The position numbers and the translations under genes are program-made. Under the pieces are notes generated by a model that worked only from the letters and a program-made list of their open reading frames with translations, searched no databases and had not been told where the DNA came from. This document shows positions 1 through 13,055 of a stretch of DNA of 64,000 nucleotides, piece by piece. Within the stretch, counting starts at the first letter, position 1; the number at the start of each line of letters is the position of its first letter. Source of the stretch: Setoptus koraiensis (taxonomy: Eukaryota > Arthropoda); NCBI GenBank assembly GCA_048013815.1, contig CM106585.1, forward strand, positions 17,236,001 through 17,300,000. The letters are read 5' to 3'.

Positions 1-257
1 CCGCTATTGTTGCAATCACTTGTAATCGCCCGCCACACTGTTATCATAGTATCGTGATAGTATCATGATGATGCACACCATGCCCAATTTGCGCCCTCTC
101 GTGCCCGGTGCCCGAGTGACACAGCGAGCTGGATATCGATAGCAAAGAGCTGCAAATCGGCCGACTAACAATTGTAAATTGAATTAACTGCCCCCAATTC
201 ACTCTGCCACTTTCAACAGCCAAGCCCAGCAAATACCTTGCTCGACTGCCGCAAAAG

Positions 258-333
258 TTGACGTTGTTGTTGTTGTCGTTGTTGCTGTTGCTGTTGTCGT
301 TGTTGTTGTTGCTGTCGTTGTTGCTGTCGCCCC
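258..333. repeat. (TTG)n-type microsatellite cluster
   Basis: This is an imperfect run of GTT/GTC/GCT triplets, the complement of the CAA/CAG/CGA type. A further TTG-rich patch lies at about 519-612. Confidence 0.85.
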
Positions 334-697
334 GTCGGTGTTGCAGTCAAATAGATGGATGAATTCACACGAGCCAACGCGCATTGCCTGGAGCTATTCG
401 CGGGGCGCCATCTGTCGGTCGTTGTGGAACATTTTCGCTACATAACATAGTTTGCTCAAATAATAGATAGATAGATAGAAAATGGCGCTAGTCGCAAGCT
501 GACTATGATTATGGCGTGCTGTGTGGTTGTTGCGTTGTTGGCACGAGCATCAAATTGAGCAAGGCCAACAAATACAAGATTTGTGTTGTTGCGCAAGTTG
601 TTGTGTTGTTAAATTAGCTGCAAATTAGATCGTGCAGCTCATTAGCGTTGGCATTGTGCGGCTGCTATTTGCGTAATTGTACACGCCGCCGCCGCCG

Positions 698-705
698 CCG
701 CCAAC

Positions 706-738
<33 letters not shown>

Positions 739-786
739 GACAACAGCAGCAGCAACAACAACAGCGGCGGCAGCAACAACAACAAC
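698..786. repeat. (CAA)n/(CAG)n microsatellite
   Basis: The triplets are CAA, CGA, CAG and CGG. They give an open frame of Gln and Arg on the plus strand, but no flanking sequence suggests a real gene. Confidence 0.9.
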
Positions 787-1386
787 TACGCGCTGACCAC
801 AACTCGACGGGTTTAGGTGACCGCCGGCGAGCTTTACCTGAGCGAGTTTTGAGCGGCGCCAGCCGAACCACTTCATCAGGGCGCCTAATTAGGCCTCATT
901 AGCGGCGCGGGGTGTTGGGCCGGCGAATGTCATTAGGGTGTTTTGTTGTGTTTGTGTCATTAGAAGGAGATTATTTGCAGTCGACTCACCTGATGCCAGC
1001 GCGCTCCGGTTACCGCGGCCAACAAAAGCGCACTGTTACATGTAAATGAATGTGTACACAAATGTAAATTGTGCGGCCGCAAATTGAAATTGCGCCCCCT
1101 GTCTCGGGCCTGACACTGGCCGGCTCATTTGCAACTATCAAACTGACAATGAAACCGGCAAACTGGCGCCCCGATTGCGGTCATGTAATTACCTATTGTG
1201 CGCTGGCTCACTGGCCAGCGGCCTATATGGCGGCCTGATTGGCCGTTGCGGGCCGCCACTGGCCGCCACTGGCCAGCCCGCCGTCTGATCATCGGCCGTC
1301 TGATCATCGGCCGTCTGATGGCGGCGCGTCGGATCCGCGAGCCGCCGTCGGACGGCGCCCACTTATCATGCGGTTTGCGCGCGTTG

Positions 1387-1459
1387 CCGCTCGGGTCGCT
1401 CGCGCTGCTCGTGCTGCTCGGGTTGCTCGGGTTGCTCGGGTCGCTCGGGTCGCTCGGGC
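1387..1459. repeat. 9-bp minisatellite, GCTCGGGTT-like
   Basis: About eight imperfect 9-bp units of the type gctcgggt(t/c) lie in tandem. A separate duplication of ccgtctgatcatcgg lies just upstream at about 1280-1320. Confidence 0.8.
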
Positions 1460-2205
1460 TGTCGGAACAACGGACAACAAACAAGAGAACGGAGGCCTAA
1501 TATTGCGCGAATTTTGATACTCTAATCAAGTTGTCCAATTTGACCCCGTGCGCCAGTGATTGGGCCCGTTGAGCCGCACAACAAAGCGACACCGAAATGT
1601 TGCAACAAAACAACGGGCCCCACAACAGCGACTTTTGTGCGCCACTGAGACACCAGTAACGACTTTTATTGGCCTCTAATAAATGGCTATAATTCGAGTG
1701 TCTCCCATCGGCCAACTAGATCATTCATTAGGCGCAACCCAAATTTGCTTTATTGACATGCACAAATCTGTTTTGCAAAAGTGGCCCAAAACGACCCATC
1801 GACCGGCCACCGCTGACCGGCCACCGCTGACCGGCCAACGGATAGAGTTAGTAGTCAGGCGGATAGAGTTGTAACTATGCGCGGCCAACAATTAGTTGCT
1901 GGTTGCCATTGGATTGGCTCTGCCAATGCATTGTCGCCCGATATTATTGGACATTATTTATGTCCATTGTATATATGTTTATTTCTGGCCACTCTCGTTT
2001 GGCTCTCGGGCCATTGGGCCACTCGGGCAAACAGCCAAATGGCCGAATTGCGGGACAGCCCAAAGGCCGGTCAGTTTATGAGAGCGGCGCGTTTATCAAC
2101 TGCGGGCACCTGCCACTGGAGTGGCACCACTGGGCCGCTATGCAAATGAGCGCCGCTGCCGGCCGCCAATAAATGGCCCGAGGGATGCCATCGCTGCCGG
2201 CTCGA

Positions 2206-2299
2206 TGGGCTCGCTGCTCACTCGATTCGGCCCGCTCACTCGATTCGGCCCGCTCGGGCCGCTCACTCGATTTGGCCCGCTCGGGCCGGTCGGGCCGCG
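2206..2299. repeat. GC-rich minisatellite with CTCACTCGATTCGGCCCG units
   Basis: Units of 18 bp (ctcactcgattcggcccg) are interleaved with ctcgggccg segments. The array is imperfect and has no coding potential that I can support. Confidence 0.8.
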
Positions 2300-2805
2300 T
2301 GCGCGCGCCATGTGATATATTCTTGTGTTTGCAAACACGCTCGCCCTTTGTTTATATCTGGTTTACATCGTCATGTCGAGCGGCGCGAGTCGCATCACTT
2401 TTGTTCCAATTGGCCTCGATCGGCACTGGCTTCGATTGGCTTCGATCGGCTTCGATCGGCCAGTCGAATTCGCGTTCGCGACATGAAGCGACATGCAGCG
2501 ACACGCAGCGACGCGGAGCGACACGGAACGAGGAGTGGCGCTGCTCTCACATTAATTGACATGATTAAAATCATCCCATCGCTGACCTATCTCACCCGCT
2601 ATATCCATGTATATATAATATATATGTATGTATATATGTATTTATTTATCGCTCGATTGTTGTCGGCAGCGTCGCTTCGGCCACTGGTCAGCTCGCAGTG
2701 GCTGTCAACAAGCGGCTTTTGTTTGGCCCACTGTCAGTGGCCGAGACAAAGACGAGGGGACACGTCGGAAGTGGCACGTCTGCACGCTGTTGTCGGCGAT
2801 GTCGA

Positions 2806-2884
2806 TGTTGTTGTTGTTGTTGTCGGTGTTGCTGTTGTCGGTGTTGCTGTTGTCGGTGTTGTTGCTGTCGATGTTGATGTTGCT
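2806..2884. repeat. (TTG)n-type microsatellite cluster
   Basis: The run is made of TTG, TCG, CTG and GTG triplets, the opposite orientation of the CAA-type clusters found elsewhere in the block. Confidence 0.85.
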
Positions 2885-4026
2885 GGCGCGATTGCTTGTC
2901 GACGGGCGCGCACGTGAACGCGCGCCCAAACACGTATTTATTTATTCGTATTTATAGCCCTGTAATAGCAGCAGTTAGCGTGCTACGAGGGACCCAAAAT
3001 GAATGAAGAATCACGATATGATCAAATGGAATAACTCGCCAGCGCCATGCTGATAATGTGCGCGTGTGACCAACGATAAATACTAATGAACCAACAGAGG
3101 CGCTTATGCTCGCCCCCACTGGCCACCAGTATGCGCAAAGTGAGCACCAGTATGTTGAGCCGGCCAGCCGGCCAGTGGCACTTGTTATGCGAGACTTGTT
3201 ACGTAACGTAAAATCGTGGCTAAACATATGGGCCGATATGCTGCCATGCACGATATGTGTGCCGACAACCGGTCTCATATCTACGCGCCGGCAGCATCGG
3301 CGGCCTCGGCGGTGTCGACAGCGAGCTGTGGCCGTTCAAACAAGCGCAGGCGGCCAATTAACGAGGCCGGCGATAAATTATGCAAATTAGCAGTGCGATA
3401 TTGGGCCGCGCACAACGGTTTGCGTTGCACGCCGAGACGCCGAGACGCCGCGACGCCGCGACGCCGAGATGAGATCTGTCTGAGATCTGGCCAAGATTGT
3501 CGCCACTGTCATCATTAGCAGCTATGAGCTCGCCAAATGAAATGATGCTGCTGTTGTGCGTCAATGGGGGCCAGCAGCAGCACGACAGCAGCGCAACAAC
3601 GACTCAACCGCGGCACACACCCGCTCGCAACTCGGGTCAGCTGATGCAAGCTGCAAACAAGCGGTTCGCACATATATGAGGTCATATTATATAACAGTTG
3701 TATCACAGTTGGTTCGTTGGCGAGACCCACTGAGCTCTCATTGGCGCGAGTGTCGCGATTAGAATTGGGGCGACAGTTCGGGCGACAGTTCGGGCGAGAG
3801 TTCGAGAATGAGAGCAACAATGAGACGACAACAGCAACTTTATGGCCGGCTATTATGCATTGTTTGCTTGCATGTTGCGCAACAATACACAATATACGAC
3901 ACGTATATCGACACGCTTGCTGGTGCGATCATTTGCACGTGTTTCAAACTCGTGCAACTCGCTCTGTCCCCGTCTCGCGGCGTGTGCCCGTCATGCTGGC
4001 CCCATAAATGAGTGATGGCGCACCCT

Positions 4027-4110
4027 TGTAGCACAACAACAGCGACAGCAGCAACAGCAACAACAACAACAGCGACAACAGCAACAACAACAGCAACGAC
4101 AACAGCATTC
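4027..4110. repeat. (CAA/CAG)n microsatellite
   Basis: CAA, CAG and CGA triplets run for about 80 bp, followed by an ATGATG-rich stretch. Confidence 0.85.
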
Positions 4111-4631
4111 ATTATAGATGATTATGATGATGATGGTGACATTGGCAACACATTGAGGGCAAGTGTGAGCTCACAATTGTCAGATGAGGCGTTAAAATGC
4201 AAATATTGTAACTCTTACTCGCTCACACTCACTTATTCACAATAACACACACAACATGGTTATTATGTAATATAGTTACATAATAACGTTGATGATGTAA
4301 TAGTATGATAATAGCTTTGTGTGTGTGTGTGTGTGACTGAAGCTTGTATGTATATTTATATGAGACTGCTTAGTTGTGCAGTGTAAACTTTATCTCGCTC
4401 TCATATCCTCGCTCATACGGTCGATAGTTCAATATAGTTTGCAACGTTATGAGATGAGGCCCCAATTGAAGCTGAGCGCTGTGTGCCCGCTATCGGGGGC
4501 GCCATTAATTAGCTCTTTAATCCAGCATCGTGTCGTCTCACTCACAACTTGTCAGCCTATCAGCTGGCGGGCCTCACAATTGTCAGTGCGCTGACAATTG
4601 TGAGACGGCATTGGTGTGCGCACTGACGTTT

Positions 4632-4697
4632 GCAAGTTTCGTGCAAAATTCGTGCGAAATTCGTGCAAGTTTCGTGCAAGTTTCTTGCAAGTTGCGC
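4632..4697. repeat. 11-bp tandem repeat, GCAAGTTTCGT
   Basis: Six units of 11 bp follow each other (gcaagtttcgt and variants such as gcaaaattcgt). Divergence between units is one to three bases. Confidence 0.85.
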
Positions 4698-5514
4698 TCT
4701 GGGTGTGCACTCAATACTAAATGATCAAGTTTGCCTAACGGAACTTGATCAAGTGATCAGATAAGACAAGATTGGCCCCATCGAGACCCAACTGGCACGC
4801 AGCGGCAGCAGCAGCAGCAGTAATGAGGGCCAGGCACGAGTATGCTGGTTGCAAGCCAATATAGCGGCACAGAGATAAATAGGCAGGGATAAATAAAGAC
4901 GGATGAACAAAGTCTTTGTTGCACGGAGCCAGAAACAAAGATGGCGCCAAATAAAGCACCAAAAAATAAGCGCGCATATTGTTTTGAAGGGCGACACTGG
5001 GCGCTGGCGTTAAAATATCTCAACTGTTACGTGTGTAAGCGTACGTAAGCGTCAACAGTGACACGACTAACATTACGTAACACGATGGTATCAATGCGCT
5101 GCTCGAGAAACAACGACACCAACGACGACAACAAGTCGTAATATAAACAAGTGATATAATCTCGCAACTCATAGGCTGCCGCTGTTGCTGCTGCTGCTGC
5201 AAAAGATTATGTATCATGTTATGTAATATTGTAATGATATGATAGTGCGTGTGTGTGTGTGTCACTGTAGACAGTAATAATGGCTGCCGGTGATGGATTA
5301 CCATTTATGCTCTAATGATACACTTGATTAGTCAGCTGATTGCTCGGCCATGTCATAATGGAGTCGATTGTAGATAACAGTGAGTTGTTTCGGGTTGTGC
5401 TAGTTAGTTGTGATAGTTGGTAGTTGAGCCAACGACGCCGCCCGACGCCACTAATTATCATATATCATTGGTCTAGATAATATTGGTTGGATATTGCGCA
5501 CTGCAAATCACACA

Positions 5515-5612
5515 AGCACAAATACAAACACAAATATAAATATAAACACAAATATAAACACAAATGCAATTATGAATATAAACACAAATATAAATACAAA
5601 TGTGAATGTAAA
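5515..5612. repeat. A-rich repeat of CAAATATAAACA type
   Basis: An imperfect run of caaata, taaaca and aatata units lies here. It opens a Tyr/Ile/Cys-rich frame on the minus strand that is plainly a repeat translation. Confidence 0.75.
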
Positions 5613-8156
5613 GGCACATTTTGTATGAAGGTATGAAGGTTGGTGCCGGGCCAGAGCGCACACGCCTGGATGGCATATTGGACCGGAAGTGGGGCAAGTG
5701 AGCAAAGTTGAGCCGCTGGCTTGGCCGTTGGGCGTCATCAGCCGGTGGCAAGTCAATAGCAGAGGGGCCAGAAATAGATAGATAGAGTGTTAATGTCAAA
5801 ACAGATATCACTATAACATAAATCCGTGCACGCCGGCCCCATTCATCCATCGATGAATCGGATGATCGCTCACGCTCGAACAGAGCTTGCCATTTACAGT
5901 TTGTGTCTATATAAATAGGTGGCTGTGCACGTGCAACTGCACACAATGTGCATTGTGTGCAGTTATTGCATTACTAAATAATGCTGTATGATGCGCAGTT
6001 ATGCATAACTGCATATTATATAGTTATGCAATAGTTATATGCCGTGTATATGTTGCGTATATGTTGCGTATATGCTGCGTATATGCTGCGTATGTTTGTG
6101 AGAGCGTTTTGGTGCAGCCAATTGAGGCAGACACAAACAAAATTGTTTGCCTCACTAGGCAACAATAAGCATGAGCAAGCAAACCAGCGAGACCTGACAC
6201 ATATATTACGCAACGACAACACACTTTGCCACTCACTTTGCGCGCGGGCCCCACAAACAAGCCCGAGGTTTTTTGTGCAGCGCCAGTGGAGCCGAGAATG
6301 TCGCTCGCCGCGAATGTCGCTCGCTCGCCAGCCATCGGGCCCAAATGTGCAAATGGAGATGCAAATGAGATAATGCGTGCCCCCGATGTATATGATGATG
6401 GCGACAAGATGTGACATTTGCCGGTGGCCAGGTACGGGCACATGATCAATCCATATCTGATGACGGCGCGTTGTCAAGTTTTGCGGGCGCATTGCGCACG
6501 CGTCCAGGGATAAAAAGTTTGCAGCTTCCGAAGTTTGAATGCGCTCTCTTGAATCTCTCGCGAACACGAGCCGGCCCAAAGAAACAAGTGAAGCCTGAAA
6601 AAATAATCATATTGAAAAAAGAATAAAGCAGACGGCTGGCCAAAAATGTTGGCTGTTGCCGACAAAATGTCAATCCGGCAATCCAATTGCAACACAGCAC
6701 AGCTACATTTATTTTATTTTTATTTTGTGCCGAGCATTTTTTCCGCGAACAAACTCCTGTCGTATACATGCACCCGCACACACACACACACTGTCGGCCC
6801 AGAAAAAATATCTCTGGGCCCCTGGGCCCGTGGCTAATTGAGGCGCGCGCAGTTTGTTGATTGATTGGCTGGCTGGCTGGCTGACTGGCGATGATGATGA
6901 CGATATGGGGGCACCATTTTGGGGCACCAAGGCCAAGCTTTAGCTGGCGAAAGTGAGCGAAAAAAGGTGCACGCCAACCGTGGTGCGGATGAACCCCAAG
7001 ATCATTTTTGCCCGGTGCAAAGGTTAATTAGCCAGCAGCGAGGGGGCTAATTTGATACCTGGCGCTGCTGCCAATTTGTGTCCGTCCAGTTTGAGCCAAG
7101 ACAAAAAGCGCGCCCTTTATACAGACTTTATACGTATATACGTATAACTAAAGCCCGTTTGACATTTTGGCGCCGGCGCCCCAGTGAGGGTCGCCGAGTG
7201 AGAGTAGCAGCTATTTGATGGCAAAAAATCTTTTAATTTAGAAGATTCTCCACCTATGTAACACACTTTATGTGTAACATGCACAGCACTCATGTCTTGC
7301 TGATTAGCGCTGCACGCGTCGCCGCTGCGAATTGGGGCGCCGTTGCGAATTGGGGCGATCTCGTGGTCATGATTTGCAGCAGCGGCAGACAGACAGACAG
7401 ACAGACAGACGGTCAGTGGGCGCGCACACGTATTGGAATGTTTATCATGTTGTGCGCTGAATGATGGCTAGCTTTGCAATTAAAAGTGCCCGTTTGGGGC
7501 GCTTTGGGTTTTATCTGGCTTTTATCATTGATGATCAGCGCAACATGATAACGCAATAAATAGAAATAAATAGAGCCCAATGTCCAGCGGCAAAAAGTCA
7601 CTTTTTGTGTATTTGAAGAGGCAGCAAATTCTTTTCCAGAAACAAATAATAGAATAATGTGCGTGCGCGTTAAATTGGGGCCCGGCTTAAGTGGCTTTGG
7701 CGAGGCCCGTTTATAAGCGCACGCGAATTATAAACATTCCCAGGCCAGGCCAGACGCTTCCACGGGCGCTTTCACAGGGACGCTTTTAGGCATTGGCCGT
7801 TGCATAGAGGGCCGATATAGAAAATAGAAGGTTGCCCATGGAAGGGGCTTAGCCGCCGCGAACAAGTTGTAGTTGGAGCTGCGAATTATTACGCAACAAC
7901 CAAGCGAAGGCGATGTGTGTAATAAAGCCACTAGTGATATATTTATTTATATACGCCAGATATAAACAGATATATAAAAATAGAATTGTGATCAATTCAA
8001 ATGACAAATGAATTAGTTTATGGCCGGTGGGCCGGCCGAGATGCCGGGCCCCAAACACTTTTATTTGTCGTCATTTATTCGCGCGCAATGCGCGCAATGC
8101 CTAGTCTATCATGTTGAGTTTGTTATAAACATAGACTCTGCAATAACTAGGCGACA

Positions 8157-8186
8157 CAACAACAACAGCAACAACAACAACAACAG

Positions 8187-8217
<31 letters not shown>

Positions 8218-8222
8218 AACAA
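8157..8222. repeat. (CAA)n microsatellite
   Basis: This is an almost pure (CAA)n run with two CAG interruptions, the purest of the series in this block. Confidence 0.9.
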
Positions 8223-9353
8223 CATGTTGTTCACTAAATGATAGATATTGCGTCATTTGTTTGCTTATAAGCTTATCTTGTTTTTTACTGCCGACTATTG
8301 CCGGCTGTTGGCCTATCCGACCAGCCGACTATCCGACCAGCCGACTATCCGACCAAATCAGCTGAATTATATTATCAGCCTGTCAGTTTATATAGAGCCG
8401 CTGCTCTAATTATCATTATCCAAAACGCTTGTTATTTGTGATTGCATCCCCGTTGCAGCGCCCCTAAATCGGCTATCCAATCAGGCGAGCAGGCACCAGA
8501 TAAGGCACCAGATAAACCGCTGCCAGCCAGCCGATTTGCCCCTGGCCCAGATTCATATTCATTTGTGAATATCGCTCGCTCGCTTGCCCGCTATAACCTA
8601 GCGCCTGTGTTATTAAATATCCACATCAGCGCATTTGTCGCATTTGTATAATTTCATTTCATTTTATCCACTCGGCCACATACATACACTACACATACTC
8701 ACAGAGAGATAATATCAAATGTGTGCTCGTGCCCCTGCACGTACCCCTAATAATAATAGATATGCGCATGTATAACGCAATACATAATAACGATAATGCC
8801 GTTTTAATGATCATAATCGCACCACTCCAGTCTCCAATCCAATCCCACTATTACTACACTTTGCACACATAGCACCACCACTAAAGCAGAGATGCGCCCC
8901 CTAGCGGGCACCGCATCCGCACACACATATCCGGCACATATCCAATAATAATATGGGGCCCTGGCGGTTATTACAATATTACATACCGGTATAGCTACGC
9001 GTATATACGCGAATATATACATATATGCGTATATATACGCACGGTATTATTATTGCCGTTATTAGCGGCTCAAGCATAGCAAACGAACCGATAATAGTAA
9101 TAATAATAATAGATGAACGCAACATAAAAATGTTACCTCACATTACGCCTGCCCACACAGTTTGACCCGCTCCCGTTTGTAATCCCACTGTTTATCCTGC
9201 CCATTTCCGGCATTGGATCAGTGCCGGGCCGGCCAATGCTGACCGTGACCCGTCAGTGATCCCGTTTGTTGTGTGTAGTTTTGCGAGTGCCCATGCAAAC
9301 CAGTGTGCACCTCATGCCGGTATGGGCCGTTTCCGCCAATATCGGGCACCGCC

Positions 9354-9431
9354 AATACCCGATATCAATACCCGATATCAGTGCCCACTATTAGTGCCCA
9401 ATATCAATGCCCAATATTAATACCCGATATT
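9354..9431. repeat. 13-bp tandem repeat, six exact-length units
   Basis: Six consecutive 13-bp units with no insertions or deletions: AATACCCGATATC twice, then AGTGCCCACTATT, AGTGCCCAATATC, AATGCCCAATATT and AATACCCGATATT. The substitutions are concentrated at a few positions. Confidence 0.9.
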
Positions 9432-9460
9432 AGCTAACAAAACTGGTTTAGATTCAGCGT

Positions 9461-9491
9461 GAGAGAGGGAGAGAGAGAGAGAGAGAGAGAC
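9461..9491. repeat. (GA)n microsatellite
   Basis: This is a gagaga run. A second one lies at 9946-9964, next to a short (TA)n tract. Confidence 0.9.
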
Positions 9492-10287
9492 AATAATAAT
9501 ATCGTTTACTATTCAGCACCGCGCCATAGGCTGTGCCAACGAATGAGTGAAAGGTGCACGGATAAATGGATAAATGGATAAATGAGGGCTGCAGACCAAA
9601 GTGATATGGCAGCGCGAGACACATGCGCATAGTAATGGTAATAATAATAATAATAAAAGTCAAATAATAATAATAATAATGACAATAAAAATAGGCAATA
9701 ATAACAATAATATTAATGTCTTATCCATGTAGACAGACGTAGCGAGAGATTTGCCCGTGCAACGGGTCGCTACAGTGGCCACGCCGGCTGAGGTCGCGAT
9801 TGTCGCTATGCTCGCTGTTACTGGTTGTGTGTGTCGCCACGTTTGTCGCGACAGCGGTCGTGTGTCGCGACTCGCGCCATATATATAAATATATCGCGAT
9901 ATATATTGCGGAGATATATATATATATAAATGTATGTGTGTGTGGAGAGAGAGAGAGAGAGAGAGGCGCAAGCAACAACAAACATTTATTAGTGTCCATT
10001 ACGTAATAAACTTAATTGGCGACGCGCAAATGTTGAATATACACAACAGATTGTCATGGCGGGGCCCCACTTGACCCCGCTGCACCTCTGCCCGTGCCGC
10101 TGGCCCTATACAAGCACTAGACAGTGTGTCTAGTGTGTGTCTGGTCGCTCTTAAGCTGGCCAATATGCAATCTCTCCATCGTGCAATATGTCCCATCTTT
10201 GTGGGCGCCACCATATAGCACCGGCCTTGTCGACATATTACCAGATATAAAATTGGCCTATAACCGGCATAACGCCGCTCTTGTCTA

Positions 10288-10308
10288 TGTTGTTGTTGTC
10301 GTTGTTGT

Positions 10309-10339
<31 letters not shown>

Positions 10340-10352
10340 GCCGCTGTTGTTG
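10288..10352. repeat. (TTG)n-type microsatellite
   Basis: The run consists of TTG/TCG/CTG triplets. A CAA-type run in the opposite orientation lies nearby at 10628-10702. Confidence 0.85.
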
Positions 10353-10627
10353 TGATATTATTGTGGCGCCAAAGTGCGGGGGTGAAAGTGCAACAACAAC
10401 GACAGACACTGCAGAGGGCGCAATAAACGACCAGCAACGAATATAATATCTACATTATTATGCAATAACACACATGCGACGACTATTGTTATTTAAGTAG
10501 GAGTTGTCGTTGTTGTTTCTGTTGCTGGTCGCCGTCACCAGAGACACCCTTTTGCGTGGCGCGCGCGCGCCAACAATGAGCCAATAAGACGCGCATTAGA
10601 CGTGCCAAACGACCAGCAACGGAACCA

Positions 10628-10656
10628 GCAGCGTCAACAGCGACAACAACAACAGC

Positions 10657-10687
<31 letters not shown>

Positions 10688-10702
10688 GCAACAACAACCA
10701 GC
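10628..10702. repeat. (CAA)n-type microsatellite
   Basis: CAA with CAG and CGA interruptions. It faces the TTG-type run about 280 bp upstream, so the two could fold back on each other. Confidence 0.85.
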
Positions 10703-11043
10703 AATAATACGGATAATATTAATGCGCTATAAATATAATCAAAAATGGAACCAATTCTAGCACAGCGGCAGCCGTGGTGAGGCCCGTAGTCAGTGAGCAA
10801 CAACAGCGACACTAGATTACGTAACTGGCGCAATTTGTTATCACTTGCGCACGCTAACTGCTGTGCCAACCGGTGCCACTGATTTGATTGCGCAATAAAG
10901 TAATGAAAGCTCGCGCTGTGCCGCGCCGTGTGTGCCCGTGTATTGGTGGCGCAAGTGACTGCCCGTTCACCTCGGTCGGGCCCCTCTGGCCCCTTTGCGT
11001 ACCTGGCTCTGGCCAATCGTGCGCACCGTCTCACACTGCGCCA

Positions 11044-11139
11044 ATTGTGCAGTATATTGTGCAGTGTATTGTGCAGCGTATTGTGCAGTGTATTGTGCAG
11101 CGTATTGTGCAGTGTATTGTGCAGTATTTTGTGCAGTAT
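11044..11139. repeat. 12-bp tandem repeat, eight units
   Basis: Eight 12-bp units of ATTGTGCAGTGT and close variants (ending TAT, TGT or CGT) lie in perfect register. The CGT and TGT variants alternate in the middle. All six frames stay mostly open because the period is a multiple of three. Confidence 0.9.
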
Positions 11140-11826
11140 ATTGTGTGCAGCAGGGTGAGACAGTGGCGACCCACTGGGCGCACAATTTGACATATAGCAC
11201 AGCAGCGGCAGCGGCAGATATTGCTCACAAGATGACGCACAGATATTTGTGGATATTTCCGGTCAAGTGAGACCGTCGCGTTGCCATTGATCGGCTAACA
11301 GGGGGCGACAGTGTGGCGACTTCATTGGCATTGCATCCATTGGACTATAAGCGACAGGCGACAAACAGCGGAAAGCGGTCAACAAAAGCACGTAAAGCAC
11401 ACACAACAAACAAGTAAATGCAAATATCATAGGCAGTATCATGCGTATTAAACTGTTATTATTGGTCCGCCAATGCTAACAGTTTTGGCCGGCGCAATGA
11501 TGAGCATTGGGGCCCAATTGGGCCGATCGGACAGGGGGCACACAATTCATGGGAATGCCCGTATTCATGGAAATGAAATTGGTTATAAATATTCGCGCTA
11601 TTTTATCCAAAAGCGCGCGTTCGACGCAACGGCGCCCCTAATGCAACCGAAATGATATATATACGCACACTTGTTTGTTTGGTGTGGCGCTAGTGGGCCA
11701 ACGAGGCCACTCAGGGATAATTTGATGCATAAGCACTTGACTTTGCTCAAACACAACACAAAATGGCCAGCGCCAGCGATCGCATTGATGGCATCATATG
11801 GATGTGACGTCATCTCTATGAGTTTG

Positions 11827-11885
11827 TCTCTCTGTGTCTCTCTGTGTCTCTCTGTGTCTCTCTGTGTCTCCATGTGTCTCTATGT
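11827..11885. repeat. 10-bp tandem repeat, CTCTCTGTGT
   Basis: About five near-identical 10-bp units, then decaying copies ending at the catgtgtctctatgtg sequence. Confidence 0.85.
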
Positions 11886-12746
11886 GGCTGTGTCTACGGT
11901 GTGGCCAATTGCGTAACACTTGCACTTTGAGATATATATACCAGACACAGATTGTGCACAGTGTGCCTGTGTTGTATATATTGTGCGGCCTTTTATAGGC
12001 CGCGCAACAATCAGCTAACTATCGCTCACTGACCAGCGGCCGGTTGTTGTAGCGCCGGTTGTTGTAGCGAGCAACGCTTAGCAAACAACAATATTGATGA
12101 TGAAAATGATACCAATACTACACCTATAACAATGTTAATATTACGCTGTCTGCACATGCATAACGAAAATGCCGCTAAAATGACGCCCAAGTCGCTAGGC
12201 CTGGCGACTTTGACGCTAGGTGACCTAGCGACGTTCGCGCACACTGTCTGGTCGTGTTGAGCCGGCATGCACAGCGCGCGCACACTGTGCAAACTGGGCC
12301 GAACACACAACGCCGAGCAACAGTGGCATCAATTTAAACTGTGCACCACTTCACATTCGTATGATAATGGATGATTTTGTCATCTTGACCCCCCCTGGCC
12401 CCCGCCGGCCCGCTGCGGACAACGGGCTCGCTGGCCCGCTCGAGCTCCCCAGAGTGCATTAGCTGTTGTGACATGCAGGGGGACAGAGGAGCGATCGCCA
12501 GCGAGAGACAAACAAACAAACAAACTTAGCATAATAATGGTCGCGTTGCATATTAACGCCGCGCACGCCGGACAAACAACGCAGAATATAGAAACAACAA
12601 ATAGTGGATAAAGCGGCAGCATAAATAAATAGTGACCGGCCGACCAGTGGCCATATAAATGGGTCCATTGGTCGCCGGCCCTCTGCCGGCCGGCGGCCAG
12701 AGCAGAGATGAAATGAAATGAGTTTGCATAATTTCGCGCTGGCTTG

Positions 12747-12818
12747 CACAACATCAACAACAACAGCAATAGCAGTAGCAGCAACAACAACAACGACAAC
12801 AACAACAACAACAGCGGC
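12747..12818. repeat. (CAA)n-type microsatellite
   Basis: CAA, CAG, TAG and CGA triplets lie in a run of about 70 bp. Confidence 0.85.
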
Positions 12819-13010
12819 AGCACTGCCGGCCATTCCACTTGCTTGGCGCTTTTGTCGGCGCTGCGCCAGTGGCCGCCGCTGCCACAACAACGACAAATGA
12901 TTATGAGCGGGCCCCAAGCGCGCCCCGGCTCCATCTATTACCATTAGCGGGCCACTTGCTATGCATATTGTCGCCGTTGTTGCTGCCAATACGGCGACCG
13001 TGCGGCCAGT

Positions 13011-13055
13011 ATCGGCGGTATCGGCGGTATCGGCGGTATCGGCGGTATTGGCAGT
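13011..13055. repeat. 9-bp tandem repeat, ATCGGCGGT
   Basis: Four exact units are followed by one or two degenerate ones. Confidence 0.85.

Noticed and set aside
648-902. Poly-Gln open frame on the plus strand
   Set aside because: It is the translation of a CAA/CAG microsatellite. There are no flanking coding signals, and similar clusters occur in the opposite orientation throughout the block.
9354-9431. CRISPR-like array
   Set aside because: The units are contiguous, with no spacers between them. This is a simple tandem repeat in eukaryotic DNA.
10489-11193. 234-codon open frame on the minus strand
   Set aside because: It is made of a translated 12-bp repeat (Leu-His-Asn-Thr units) and a CAA/TTG run. 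No conserved domain is present.
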